This document shows, piece by piece, positions 33,162-41,921 of a DNA stretch of 64,000 nt. This stretch comes from Parabacteroides sp. (GTDB lineage Bacteria; Bacteroidota; Bacteroidia; Bacteroidales; Tannerellaceae): positions 62,001-126,000 of the forward strand of contig JAFUOJ010000010.1 of NCBI GenBank assembly GCA_017481945.1, read 5' to 3'. Numbering within the stretch: position 1 is the first letter of the stretch; the number at the start of each line of letters is the position of its first letter. The translations under genes and the position numbers were made by a program. The notes under the pieces were generated by a model. It searched no databases and was not told the origin of the DNA. It was given only the letters and a program-made list of their open reading frames with translations.

Positions 33162-33479
33162 ATGTACGTAATCGTAGAAATCAACGGACAGCAATTTAAA
33201 GCTGAAGAAGGAAAGAAGTTGTTTGTTCATCACATTCAGAACGCAGAAAGCGGTGCTGTTGTTGAATTTGAAAAAGTATTGTTGGTAGACAACAATGGTG
33301 AAGTAAAAGTAGGTGTTCCTACAGTTGAAGGCGCAAAGGTGGTATGTGAAGTACTATCTCCGCTTGTAAAAGGTGATAAGGTGTTGGTTTTTCACAAAAA
33401 GAGAAGAAAAGGTTATCGTAAATTAAACGGTCACCGCCAGCAGTTTACTGAAGTGAGTGTAAAAGAAATTGTTGCTTAA
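33162..33479 (+). CDS. rplU: 50S ribosomal protein L21
   Basis: A 105-residue ribosomal protein of the large subunit. It opens [24 protein letters not shown], has [22 protein letters not shown], and ends with the rRNA-binding [24 protein letters not shown], the L21 signature. It heads the conserved rplU-rpmA pair behind a full-consensus promoter; rpmA follows 22 bases later. Confidence 0.98.
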   Translation: MYVIVEINGQQFKAEEGKKLFVHHIQNAESGAVVEFEKVLLVDNNGEVKVGVPTVEGAKVVCEVLSPLVKGDKVLVFHKKRRKGYRKLNGHRQQFTEVSVKEIVA

Positions 33480-33501
33480 CGTTTAAAGGAGAAAAGAAGA
33501 A

Positions 33502-33768
33502 ATGGCACATAAAAAAGGTGTGGGTAGTTCTAAGAACGGCCGTGAATCACAAAGTACGAGATTAGGTGTTAAGCTTTTTGGTGGCGAAGTTGCTAAAGCA
33601 GGTAATATTATTGTTCGCCAAAGAGGTACAGTTCATCATCCAGGTGAAAACGTTGGTATTGGTAAAGATCATACATTGTATGCTTTGGTTGATGGTGTTG
33701 TAACATTCCGTAGAGGTAAAGAAAATCGTTCTTTTGTTTCTGTAAAAGAAATTGTAGCAGAGGCTTAA
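33502..33768 (+). CDS. rpmA: 50S ribosomal protein L27
   Basis: An 88-residue protein beginning [17 protein letters not shown], then [24 protein letters not shown] and [20 protein letters not shown], all classic L27. The N-terminal tail reaches the peptidyl-transferase centre. It lacks the cleavable N-terminal extension seen in Firmicutes. It is co-transcribed with rplU and followed by a strong terminator. Confidence 0.98.
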   Translation: MAHKKGVGSSKNGRESQSTRLGVKLFGGEVAKAGNIIVRQRGTVHHPGENVGIGKDHTLYALVDGVVTFRRGKENRSFVSVKEIVAEA

Positions 33769-33794
33769 TAATAAGATTATTTTACATACACAAC

Positions 33795-33833
33795 AAAAAA
33801 GAGTTGTTTCTTAATAAGAAGCAACTCTTTTTT
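33795..33833. terminator. Bidirectional terminator after rpmA
   Basis: An 18-bp stem (33795-33812 with 33816-33833, one G-T wobble) flanked by A6 and T6 runs. It serves rpmA and the convergent PHP gene. Confidence 0.85.
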
Positions 33834-33847
33834 GTTTAAGGATATAA

Positions 33848-34564
33848 TTAAATGTGCTTTTGCAATAACTCTTTAAAGAGTTCTACTTTGTTATTGAGAA
33901 TAAGTTGTTCTGGGAACTCTGTTTCCTGTAATAATGAATATATGTGATCATAACGAGCTATATCAAAAGATATATGTGCGTCACTACCTAATATAATAGG
34001 AACATTGTATTGTTTACATAATCGCAAGATTGTAAGATTGTTGTCTCGTGCATGAATTTTATTACGTCCTGGGTTTAAAGAACTATTATTGATTTCAAGT
34101 AATGTGTTATGCTCTTTTGAGGCTAAAACTATAGGTTCAAAATTGAGTAGAGCTGTACCATCTCCAGGATGACTAATGATATCAATGTGAGGATTACGGA
34201 TAGCCCCAATTATTGCGTTAGTATTTTGTTCTATAGTTCCCGGTGTGTAACAAAGTGAATGAATTCCTGCAATTCTAATATCTAACATAGGAAAATATTC
34301 TTCTCCTAAATCAATAGAACCTTTGTAATCGATTATGTTTAGTTCTGCTCCTAATAGGAGTTCTACTCCATACATTTGTCGAGGTACAATATGTAGGTTC
34401 CTAAAATAAATAGGATCACATGTTCCTGGTATTCCAGGGGAATGTTCTGTTATACCTAATACTTTAAGTCCCTTTTGAGTAGCAGTTTGTGCCATCTCTT
34501 GTATTGTACTATAGGCATGTCCACTTGCTACTGAGTGTGTATGAACGTCTAATAATGCTTTCAT
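33848..34564 (-). CDS. PHP-domain phosphoesterase (YcdX-like)
   Basis: A 238-residue PHP-family metallohydrolase. Metal-binding motifs are visible: HTHSVASGHAYST at the N-terminus (the HxH pair), GITEHSPG, a His in IAGIHSLCY, HPGDGTALLNF and the late GSDAHISFDIARYD. This matches the YcdX-like phosphatase group. Start is the ATG at 34564; an upstream in-frame start would overlap the fbp gene by about 60 bases. It follows fbp by one base, so the two are translationally linked. Substrate unknown; phosphomonoesters are most likely. Confidence 0.87.
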   Translation of the reverse strand: MKALLDVHTHSVASGHAYSTIQEMAQTATQKGLKVLGITEHSPGIPGTCDPIYFRNLHIVPRQMYGVELLLGAELNIIDYKGSIDLGEEYFPMLDIRIAGIHSLCYTPGTIEQNTNAIIGAIRNPHIDIISHPGDGTALLNFEPIVLASKEHNTLLEINNSSLNPGRNKIHARDNNLTILRLCKQYNVPIILGSDAHISFDIARYDHIYSLLQETEFPEQLILNNKVELFKELLQKHI

Positions 34565-34565
34565 T

Positions 34566-36575
34566 TTAGTAGAATCGCTTATCTTTTCTCTCTTTTTCTT
34601 TAATGAATCCGTTTCGGTAAGCATATAAGAGCTTTCCTAAATCAGATATTTGTTTTTGTAATTCAACTCCTTTGTCTGTATCCTTAACCATTTGGCGTTG
34701 AGAATTTAACTCTACGACAATGGTTGTTGAACGGATATCTTTCCCTTCTTTAATTGCCTGATCTGTAGATAAGAATGGTTCATGTTGGACAAGTTGGAAA
34801 CCACGAGAGTGGTAAACTAATGTATAACCTGCAATACCGGTTTCAGGATGGTAGGCTTTGGAAAAGCCTCCATCTATTACGAGTAGTTTTCCATTTGCTT
34901 TGATTGGATTTTCTCCTTTAATAGAGCGAACGGGAACATGTCCATTGATAATATGGCGATGAGGGCCTGTAACTCCAAATTCATCTAATAACATGTCACA
35001 AACGGCTTCTTCTTCTCGTAATGTATAATAGGCTCCTTTCTCTTCTTTTTGTACAGTTTTGTCTTCGATAAAACAACGTTCAAATGTAGCCATTTTACTT
35101 TTATCAAATAGAGGAGAATCTTTACCTTCCCATAAATACCAAATATAATCCATTGCGAAATCTTTTTCAGGACTATCATCCGTATCAAAATAGGCAGTAC
35201 GTATAAGTTGATCTATTTTATCTAATAAAGCTTTTCCTTTGTATTTAACTCCGTCTATTGTAATAGCTTTCAGTGTCCCATCTGGATTCATTGGTACGGA
35301 AGCATGAAATAGCAGATTAGAATTGCAAACTTGATACATGCTTCCGTGAGTAAATAGGCAACGCATGTGTGTTTTTAGTTTTTCACTACATTCAAAAGAG
35401 TGTTTAATACGGCGCATTAAATCTTCTTCTTCGATTGACAAAGCGTAAGGATCTTTTTCTTTAATAGTAGGCCAGTTTTTATCACGAAGTTCGTATTCTT
35501 TTCCGTCGATGTGAATTGTCCCCCATTTTAAGTTGATGTGATGTAAAAGTAAACGATCATCCATTTGGAATTCTGGACGACGACGAATGATTTCTCCTTC
35601 TAATTTAAACTGAATAATGGTAATAGCTTTATGCATACGAGCTATTAACTGAGTCGTTTTTTCATCAAATGTAGCGTCAGAAGCATTGGTGCGAGGCAGG
35701 AATAATTCACAAGGATCATTCCCATAAACTTCCATTGCAAATGTTGCTAGAGGTAAAAGATTAATACCATAACCATCCTCTAATGTTGCTAAATTCCCAA
35801 AACGTAAGCACATACGAATAACATTAGCAATACTTCCCATGTTTCCTGCTGCTGCTCCCATCCAAAGAACATCATGATTACCCCATTGGATATCAAAATT
35901 ATGATAGTTACAAAGTGTATCCATAATGATATGTGCACCTGGTCCACGATCATAAATATCTCCAATGATATGTAATGTGTCAATTGTTAAACGTTGGATC
36001 AAATTACACATAGCAATAATGAAGTCATTTGCTCGACCGGTAGATATGATAGTGTTAATAATCTGATCTACATAAGCGGATTTATTCGGTTCATCTGAAA
36101 ATTCATGTAATAATTCCTGAATAATATAAGAAAATTCTCTTGGTAAAGATTTCCGAACTTTAGATCGAGTGTATTTTGAGGAAACATTTCTGCAGACTCG
36201 AACTAATTGATTTAGCGTAATTAAATACCAGTCATCTAAATCTTTTTCCTTCCGACGAATAAGTTCTAATTTTTGTTCTGGATAGTAAATGAGTGTGCAT
36301 AACTCTTTTTTTTCATTTTCCCGTAGAGTATTACTGAATATTTCATTTACTTTACGTTTTATTGCACCAGAGGCATTTTTGAGTACATGATTAAATGCTT
36401 GGTGTTCTCCGTGGACATCAGAAAGGAAATGCTCTGTCCCTTTGGGAAGGTTCAAGATAGCTTCTAGATTGATGATCTCCGTACTAGCATCTGCAATTGT
36501 AGGGAAACTTTTAGCAAGTAACGTTAGATAACGTAAATCACTTTGTACCTGTTCGGATGTTATATTCTTATTCAT
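34566..36575 (-). CDS. fbp: Fructose-1,6-bisphosphatase, class III
   Basis: A 669-residue class III FBPase, the long type found in Firmicutes and Bacteroidetes and unrelated to class I/II enzymes. It hydrolyses fructose 1,6-bisphosphate for gluconeogenesis. The calcineurin-like phosphoesterase motifs are in place: FLSDVHGEHQAF (about 43-54), IIGDIYDRGPGAHI, IQWGNHDVLWMGAAAG, then HGSMYQVCN, INGHVPVRSIKGENPIKANG and LLVIDGGFSKAYH in the C-terminal half. The gene is 9 bases downstream of a MATE transporter and one base from the PHP gene, within a minus-strand operon beginning with two cyclophilins. Confidence 0.95.
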   Translation of the reverse strand: MNKNITSEQVQSDLRYLTLLAKSFPTIADASTEIINLEAILNLPKGTEHFLSDVHGEHQAFNHVLKNASGAIKRKVNEIFSNTLRENEKKELCTLIYYPEQKLELIRRKEKDLDDWYLITLNQLVRVCRNVSSKYTRSKVRKSLPREFSYIIQELLHEFSDEPNKSAYVDQIINTIISTGRANDFIIAMCNLIQRLTIDTLHIIGDIYDRGPGAHIIMDTLCNYHNFDIQWGNHDVLWMGAAAGNMGSIANVIRMCLRFGNLATLEDGYGINLLPLATFAMEVYGNDPCELFLPRTNASDATFDEKTTQLIARMHKAITIIQFKLEGEIIRRRPEFQMDDRLLLHHINLKWGTIHIDGKEYELRDKNWPTIKEKDPYALSIEEEDLMRRIKHSFECSEKLKTHMRCLFTHGSMYQVCNSNLLFHASVPMNPDGTLKAITIDGVKYKGKALLDKIDQLIRTAYFDTDDSPEKDFAMDYIWYLWEGKDSPLFDKSKMATFERCFIEDKTVQKEEKGAYYTLREEEAVCDMLLDEFGVTGPHRHIINGHVPVRSIKGENPIKANGKLLVIDGGFSKAYHPETGIAGYTLVYHSRGFQLVQHEPFLSTDQAIKEGKDIRSTTIVVELNSQRQMVKDTDKGVELQKQISDLGKLLYAYRNGFIKEKERKDKRFY

Positions 36576-36584
36576 ATATGAAGT

Positions 36585-37919
36585 TTATTTTATTGTTAGT
36601 TTATTAAATCGTTTCCATAACAGTATTCCTAAAGTTGTTAGGCTGATAGGAAATCCACACCATATTCCAATAGCTCCCCAATCTAAAATAAACCCACAAA
36701 AGTAGCCGATAGGTAGAGCCAGCCCTAAATGACAAAAACAAGCAACATAAGCCATATGTTTAACATCGGCTATTCCTCTTAATGCGTTAGCAAAAGTGAT
36801 TTGTAATCCGTCTCCAAATTGATAAAGAATCACAGACCATGCTAATAGAGCTACCATTGTTACGACCTCTTTCTCTGGTGTAAATATATATCCCATTGTA
36901 TTGCGGAACGTTAGGATAAGCAAAACTACAAAAATTGCAATTATCATGATCAAATGGAGGCCTGCAAATGTGGTATTTCTTATGTTTATCCAATCATTTT
37001 TTCCTCTGTAAGTACTAACCTGTATAGTAATAGCTGCTCCAATACCATAGTATATCATGAAACCAAGCGTTGTAATGACTCCTATAATTTGATGAGCAGC
37101 TAAAGCGATACTTCCTAACCACCCCATCATGATTACACTTAAACTGAAAGATCCTGTTTCGACCCCCATTAAAAATCCGACTGGTAATCCTAAACGGACT
37201 AACTTACCTATGTCTAATTTATTGACAACTCCCTCTTTGAATCCCTTAAAGTAGGGTTTAAAACGAGAATGCTTAATAAATAAAATACTAAATAGCAAAA
37301 GAGAAACTACACGACTAACTAATGTTGATATTCCTGCTCCTGTTAATCCTAATTCAGGGAAACCTAATTCTCCATAGATAAGAAGATAATTCCCTATAAT
37401 ATTCAATCCATTTGAACTCAGCATAATCCACATTGGAGTAACAGTATCTGTTGTCCCGTCACAGAATTGTTTAAAAGAATTGAAAAGCATAATAAAAAGA
37501 ATAGATATGAGCTGTAAAATATAATAGGGGATAATATAAGGCATTAACTCCTCTGGTTGTTCAAGTAGGTCTATATTGAACAATAAAAACAACATGATTA
37601 AGCCTAGAAACAGTCCAACAAAAGTATTAATAAATAGACTGTTCTTTAAAATTTCTCCAGCCTTTGCATATTCTTTTTGTGCAAAAAGGTTTCCGATGAT
37701 AGGTGTGAGACCGTAAGAAAATCCCATCCCTGCAATGAAAACAAGATTAAAAAAGTTATTTACAAAAGAGGCAGCTGCTAATTCTTCTGTACTGTGATAA
37801 CCAACCATTATATTGTCGGCAAACCCAACAATAATAATGCCTAGTTGTCCCAACATTATTGGGACACCCAGGCGTATAATTTCTTTGTAATGTTCTTTGT
37901 ATATGGATAACTTTATCAT
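36585..37919 (-). CDS. MATE-family multidrug efflux transporter
   Basis: A 444-residue inner-membrane protein with about twelve hydrophobic helices in two homologous halves, each typical of MATE/NorM (IRLGVPIMLGQLGIIIVGFADNIMVG and VRLGLPVGFLMGVETGSFSLSVIMMG). MATE proteins expel cationic compounds using sodium or proton gradients. Its ATG overlaps the stop of the upstream cyclophilin gene by 4 bases (37916-37919), indicating translational coupling, and fbp follows after 9 bases. The substrate cannot be inferred from this mixed operon. Confidence 0.93.
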   Translation of the reverse strand: MIKLSIYKEHYKEIIRLGVPIMLGQLGIIIVGFADNIMVGYHSTEELAAASFVNNFFNLVFIAGMGFSYGLTPIIGNLFAQKEYAKAGEILKNSLFINTFVGLFLGLIMLFLLFNIDLLEQPEELMPYIIPYYILQLISILFIMLFNSFKQFCDGTTDTVTPMWIMLSSNGLNIIGNYLLIYGELGFPELGLTGAGISTLVSRVVSLLLFSILFIKHSRFKPYFKGFKEGVVNKLDIGKLVRLGLPVGFLMGVETGSFSLSVIMMGWLGSIALAAHQIIGVITTLGFMIYYGIGAAITIQVSTYRGKNDWINIRNTTFAGLHLIMIIAIFVVLLILTFRNTMGYIFTPEKEVVTMVALLAWSVILYQFGDGLQITFANALRGIADVKHMAYVACFCHLGLALPIGYFCGFILDWGAIGIWCGFPISLTTLGILLWKRFNKLTIK

Positions 37920-38677
37920 TCCATTACTACTACCGATTTTATTACAATGTTTTCAGTTGGACGATCTTGTCTATTGGTTTTCACTTGTTGGATTGCGTCT
38001 ACGATTTCAAGACCTTCCATTACTTCACCGTAAACGGTGTACTGATTGTCCAAAAAAGGTACTCCACCAATCGTTTTATAGGTTTCACGAAGATTCGCAG
38101 GAATCTTAGCTTCTTCTTTTCGTTTTTCAGCTTCTAATTCCGTTTTTCCAATAAGTGTATCACGAAGGATTGCTAATTCTTCTTTGTTTCCACTGCGATA
38201 CAATTCCATAATCTTAGGTTTATATTCTGTTTGCAAACGGTTGAAAATCGATTGTTTTAGACGACTTTCTAATTGCTTTTCCATTTGTCCTAATTCTGTC
38301 TCAGAGTATTTCTTTCCTGTTACGATATAGAATTGTGAAGCAGAAGACGCTTTTTGGGGATTGACTTCATCCCCTGTACGAGCAGCACAAAGAGCTCCCT
38401 TTTTGTGATAATATTTGGGATATATAAATTCTGCAGGTATGGTATATCCTAAATCACCTGCACCTAATTGTTTATTCATCGGTGCATCTTTAGAGGTTAC
38501 ATCCCCTCCCTGAATCATAAAATCTTTGATTACACGATGAAATAATAACCCTTCATATTGACCAGCCTTTGCTAATTTGATAAAATTGTCGCGGTGCTGT
38601 GGTGTATCGTTATATAATTTCAATGTTATTTTGCCAAGTGTGGTATCCATTACCACGATAGTCTCTTTTGTTTCCAT
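37916..38677 (-). CDS. Cyclophilin-type peptidyl-prolyl isomerase with helical insertion (cytosolic)
   Basis: A 253-residue cyclophilin without a signal peptide. Core motifs: LKLYNDTPQHRDNFIKLA, LLFHRVIKDFMIQGGD, GALCAARTGDE, ASQFYIVTG and YTVYGEVMEGLEIVDAIQ. A charged, mostly helical insertion of about 75 residues (from METEL-like MEKQLESRL to ANLRETYKTIGG) separates the core from the C-terminal strands; the neighbouring paralog has only a short loop there. The insertion might bind substrate or form a chaperone arm. It follows the paralog gene by 10 bases and overlaps the MATE gene. Confidence 0.93.
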   Translation of the reverse strand: METKETIVVMDTTLGKITLKLYNDTPQHRDNFIKLAKAGQYEGLLFHRVIKDFMIQGGDVTSKDAPMNKQLGAGDLGYTIPAEFIYPKYYHKKGALCAARTGDEVNPQKASSASQFYIVTGKKYSETELGQMEKQLESRLKQSIFNRLQTEYKPKIMELYRSGNKEELAILRDTLIGKTELEAEKRKEEAKIPANLRETYKTIGGVPFLDNQYTVYGEVMEGLEIVDAIQQVKTNRQDRPTENIVIKSVVVME

Positions 38678-38687
38678 TCTTTATTGT

Positions 38688-39365
38688 TTATTTATTCACA
38701 ACTTTCATTGACTTGATTTTAATGTTTTTGATGGGACGATCATCTCGGTTAGTTTCAACAAACTGTATCTTCTCAACCGTTTTCATACCGTCAACAACCT
38801 CACCAAAAATAGTATATTTCCCATCTAAGTGTGGTGCTCCACTTTCAAACATATAAGCTTCCCGTTGTTCTGGAGTAAAAGAATAGTCTTCGTTAGCCTC
38901 CATTTTATTCAGTTCCATTTCTGTAAAAAATTTCCCTGTCACAATGTAGAATTGGGTAGCCGATGAGGCACGCTCTGGGTTTTCTTCATCGCCGACACGG
39001 GCAGCACAAAGCATACCTCTTTTATGAAAATACTTAGGGTAAACAATTTCTGCAGGGATAGTATAATCCAAATCTCCGTCTCCTAAATGCTGATCAATGG
39101 GAGCGTCTTTTGAATTGATGTCACCCGCTTGAATCATGAATTGCTTGATAACACGATGGAACAGCAGACCGTCATATCTATTCTCCTTAATGTTTTTCAG
39201 GAAATTATCGCGGTGCTGTGGTGTATCATTAAAAAGTTTTACTTTAATTTTCCCCATATCGGTATCTATTAATACCAATGTTTCAACCTCTTGCGCTTGC
39301 AAATGAGAAGGTATAAGAGCCAATAAGGCTAATAAACAGATAGCAAACAGCTTTTTCATCTTCAT
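38688..39365 (-). CDS. Cyclophilin-type peptidyl-prolyl isomerase (exported)
   Basis: A 225-residue cyclophilin with a cleavable signal peptide (LFAICLLALLALIPSHLQAQ), so periplasmic. Core motifs match the downstream paralog: VKLFNDTPQHRDNF, LLFHRVIKQFMIQAGD, GMLCAARVGDE, ATQFYIVTG and YTIFGEVVDGMKTVEKIQ. The tandem arose by duplication, one copy exported and one cytosolic. It is the first gene of the operon, preceded by a good promoter. Met1 and Met3 are both possible starts. Confidence 0.94.
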   Translation of the reverse strand: MKMKKLFAICLLALLALIPSHLQAQEVETLVLIDTDMGKIKVKLFNDTPQHRDNFLKNIKENRYDGLLFHRVIKQFMIQAGDINSKDAPIDQHLGDGDLDYTIPAEIVYPKYFHKRGMLCAARVGDEENPERASSATQFYIVTGKFFTEMELNKMEANEDYSFTPEQREAYMFESGAPHLDGKYTIFGEVVDGMKTVEKIQFVETNRDDRPIKNIKIKSMKVVNK

Positions 39366-39385
39366 CTTGTTTTTAATTATCGATA

Positions 39386-39417
39386 CAAAAATAAGGATAT
39401 TTACTCGTTAAAGCAAT
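39386..39417 (-). promoter_or_regulatory. Promoter of the cyclophilin-MATE-fbp operon
   Basis: On the minus strand TATTTTTG (39386-39393) matches TAnnTTTG and ATTG (39414-39417) lies 20 bases upstream. The start codon follows ~20 bases downstream. Confidence 0.6.
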
Positions 39418-39485
39418 CATTTAATAGAACCTTTTCCGTAGCAATCTGTTCAAAATGAAAAATCGTTTAAACAAGTAGTATTTTT

Positions 39486-40772
39486 ATGAAAACATGGTTG
39501 AACAGTGTAAGTCTATTGCTTGGAATGGGATTAATCCCTTTTATTTCTCAAGCACAGAATGTGGTTATAGAGGATGAAGAACCTAATTCTGTCATGTTTG
39601 TTTCAATTAATAAGGCAGGTAGTAATGTGATTCGGATCATGAATGAGACACAGAGTTCTCATTTTCATGAACCTAAAGCTCCTCATTTTGTCCTAACAGA
39701 CCGAAAAGGTAAGTTTGCTTTGGGTATTGGTGGATACGTGAAGTTAGCCGCAGAATATGACTTTGGAGGTATCTCTGATAACCTTGATTTTTATCCGGTA
39801 TTGATACCGGGAAAAGGGCAGACCTATGTCCGCAATCAATTTCAATTGGATGCGACTACCAGTACAATCTTTTTGAAATTGGTAGGATATACGCGATTAT
39901 TAGGTGACTTTGTAGTCTATACTGCAGGAAACTTTCGAGGTGGCGATGGTAAAAACTTTGAATTGAGGAATGCATATATTTCAGCTCGGGGTTTTACCGT
40001 TGGATATGATTATGGTTCTTTTATGGATGTGAATAATTCACCGGCTACAGTCGATTTCGCAGGACCTAATGGTATGTCGAGTTATCATGCTACACAGATT
40101 CGTTATGAAAAATACTTTATACCTGGGTTGAAAGCTGGAATAGGAATAGAAATGCCTGTTGTGGATGGCGTAGAAAATAGTTCTGTCGTTGTTTCCAAAC
40201 AGCGTATGCCTAACTTTCCTATGTATGTACAATATCGATGGAATTCCAGTGGACATTTCCGGGCTGCGGCTATTATTCGTAGTATGACATATGATAATTT
40301 GATCGCTCATAAAGCAGAGGCTAAAACCGGTTGGGGAATCTTAGCTTCAACATCATTTAGTTTGACAAAATCTTTGCAGATATATGGGCAAGGTGTTTAT
40401 GGAAAAGGTATAGGTCAGTTCTTAAATGATATTAGTATGTTGAATGTTGATATAGTTCCCGATCCGGAGCGAGAGGGGAAAATGCAGGTTCTTCCAATGT
40501 TGGGATGGTTTGGAGGACTTCAATATACTATCTCTCCTAAAATATTTGTTACCAGTACTTATGGACAGTCCCGATTGTATAGTCATAATGGATACCCCAC
40601 AACTCCTTCAGAACAGTATCGTTACGGCCAATATCTGAATGCTTCTCTATTTTGGAATGTAAGCTCTAACCTGCAATTAGGAGCAGAATATCTACGTGGT
40701 TGGCGTACGGGTTTTGATAATAACACTCGTCATGCCAATCGTATCAATATAGCAGCACAATATAATTTCTAA
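39486..40772 (+). CDS. DcaP-like outer-membrane porin
   Basis: A 428-residue outer-membrane beta-barrel. Signal peptide ends near ISQAQ (residue ~23); a ~50-residue linker (EDEEPNSVMFVSINKAGSNV) precedes a barrel of alternating strands from GKFALGIGGYVKLAAEYDF to the C-terminal INIAAQYNF, whose final Phe is the usual barrel-assembly signal. Overall pattern resembles trimeric DcaP-type porins of other Gram-negatives. The substrate is unknown. It is divergent from the cyclophilin operon and followed by a terminator, so it is a single-gene unit. Confidence 0.75.
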   Translation: MKTWLNSVSLLLGMGLIPFISQAQNVVIEDEEPNSVMFVSINKAGSNVIRIMNETQSSHFHEPKAPHFVLTDRKGKFALGIGGYVKLAAEYDFGGISDNLDFYPVLIPGKGQTYVRNQFQLDATTSTIFLKLVGYTRLLGDFVVYTAGNFRGGDGKNFELRNAYISARGFTVGYDYGSFMDVNNSPATVDFAGPNGMSSYHATQIRYEKYFIPGLKAGIGIEMPVVDGVENSSVVVSKQRMPNFPMYVQYRWNSSGHFRAAAIIRSMTYDNLIAHKAEAKTGWGILASTSFSLTKSLQIYGQGVYGKGIGQFLNDISMLNVDIVPDPEREGKMQVLPMLGWFGGLQYTISPKIFVTSTYGQSRLYSHNGYPTTPSEQYRYGQYLNASLFWNVSSNLQLGAEYLRGWRTGFDNNTRHANRINIAAQYNF

Positions 40773-40779
40773 TAAAAGG

Positions 40780-40826
40780 AATCCCGATAGAATACCAATT
40801 CGTATTGGTTCTATCGGGATTCTTTT
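40780..40826 (+). terminator. Terminator after the porin gene
   Basis: The sequence 40780-40799 pairs with ATTGGT-TCTATCGGGATT with a 2-base bulge, followed by a CTTTTTG tract. It also lies just past the end of the convergent nucleotidyltransferase gene. Confidence 0.8.
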
Positions 40827-40839
40827 TGTTATGTATTAC

Positions 40840-41751
40840 TTAAAAAAGTTTATTTGGATATTCTCCAGCGTCTACTAAAGCTTGGATTTTATCAACAACT
40901 TCTTGGCGGTCTTCCGGATAAGTCACACCAAACCATTTGCTGGCGGTATCCAATACTTCCACTGTAGCTGTCTTTTCGTTAATTAGTTTGTCTACCATTA
41001 ATGGAATAAAGAATTCGCTCTTTAAGTTCTCGATGTTTTTAGGATTGCTAAGGAATGTCTTGAAATATTCTTTACTATAAGCAAAGTAATCAGGAGTAAA
41101 GCCCCAAAAGTTCATACTAACTGGAGTTGTTTCAGGTGTTGCTACCCATTCCTCATTGTCGTCCAAGTATTTAACTTCTCCATCCATACGTTGGATTTTA
41201 GTGCGTTCTACAACTGAAGTCAATAACTTGTTTTCATCTGTTGTGCAGATACCGCGTGAAACAGTACCACTTTCACTTAATGTATTTCCTACGCGGAAAC
41301 CAACCATAGAATAAACGTTCTTAGACCCTTCAGGAAGTGACGCTAAGAATTTCCCCATAACTTGGAAAGAATCACGACCGTAGAAATCATCACAGTTTAT
41401 AACTGCAAACGGTTCTTGAATTGCGTCTTCCCCCATCATAACAGCGTGGTTAGTACCCCAAGGTTTTGTACGGCCTTCTGGACAAGAAAAACCTTCCGGT
41501 AGATTGTCTAATGCCTGAAATACTAATTCACAAGGAATATGCCCTTCGTATTTGGAGATTATCTTGTCGCGGAAATCTTGTTCAAAGTCTTTGCGGATAA
41601 CGAATACGAGCTTACCAAAACCTGCTTGGATTGCGTCATAGATTGAATAGTCCATGATTGTTTCTCCATTAGGGCCTAACCCGTCTAATTGTTTTAAGCC
41701 ACCGTAACGGCTTCCCATACCTGCAGCTAATAAAAATAAAGTCGGTTTCAT
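40840..41751 (-). CDS. Sugar-1-phosphate nucleotidyltransferase family protein
   Basis: A 303-residue GT-A-fold nucleotidyltransferase. The N-terminal LFLLAAGMGSRYGGLKQLDGLGPNGETIMDYSIYDA is the GxGxR nucleotide-binding loop with the Lys of the family; GTNHAVMMGEDAI and AVINCDDFYGRDSF hold the metal-binding Asp. The length and the PVSMNFWGFTP segment resemble NDP-sugar pyrophosphorylases, including the MurU-like group. The start is the ATG at 41751; a longer frame of 63 codons upstream has no family similarity and would run into the M13 promoter. Sugar unknown; monocistronic. Confidence 0.85.
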   Translation of the reverse strand: MKPTLFLLAAGMGSRYGGLKQLDGLGPNGETIMDYSIYDAIQAGFGKLVFVIRKDFEQDFRDKIISKYEGHIPCELVFQALDNLPEGFSCPEGRTKPWGTNHAVMMGEDAIQEPFAVINCDDFYGRDSFQVMGKFLASLPEGSKNVYSMVGFRVGNTLSESGTVSRGICTTDENKLLTSVVERTKIQRMDGEVKYLDDNEEWVATPETTPVSMNFWGFTPDYFAYSKEYFKTFLSNPKNIENLKSEFFIPLMVDKLINEKTATVEVLDTASKWFGVTYPEDRQEVVDKIQALVDAGEYPNKLF

Positions 41752-41881
41752 GATTATTAAGTTTATAATGAATTTTTTGTTTTCTTTGGACAAATGTAGA
41801 AAATAAATAAGAATTGCAGGGTAAAAGTATAATTTAATTTGTTGTTCTGCTGAATAATTATAAGGTATGGGCAGATTTGCG

Positions 41882-41889
41882 TACCTTTG
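41882..41889 (+). promoter_or_regulatory. -7 element of the M13 peptidase promoter
   Basis: TACCTTTG is an exact -7 match, 32 bases before the start codon at 41922. No clear -33 partner. Confidence 0.5.
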
Positions 41890-41921
41890 TCTCCATAAAT
41901 AATTTGTAAATATTGGACAAA

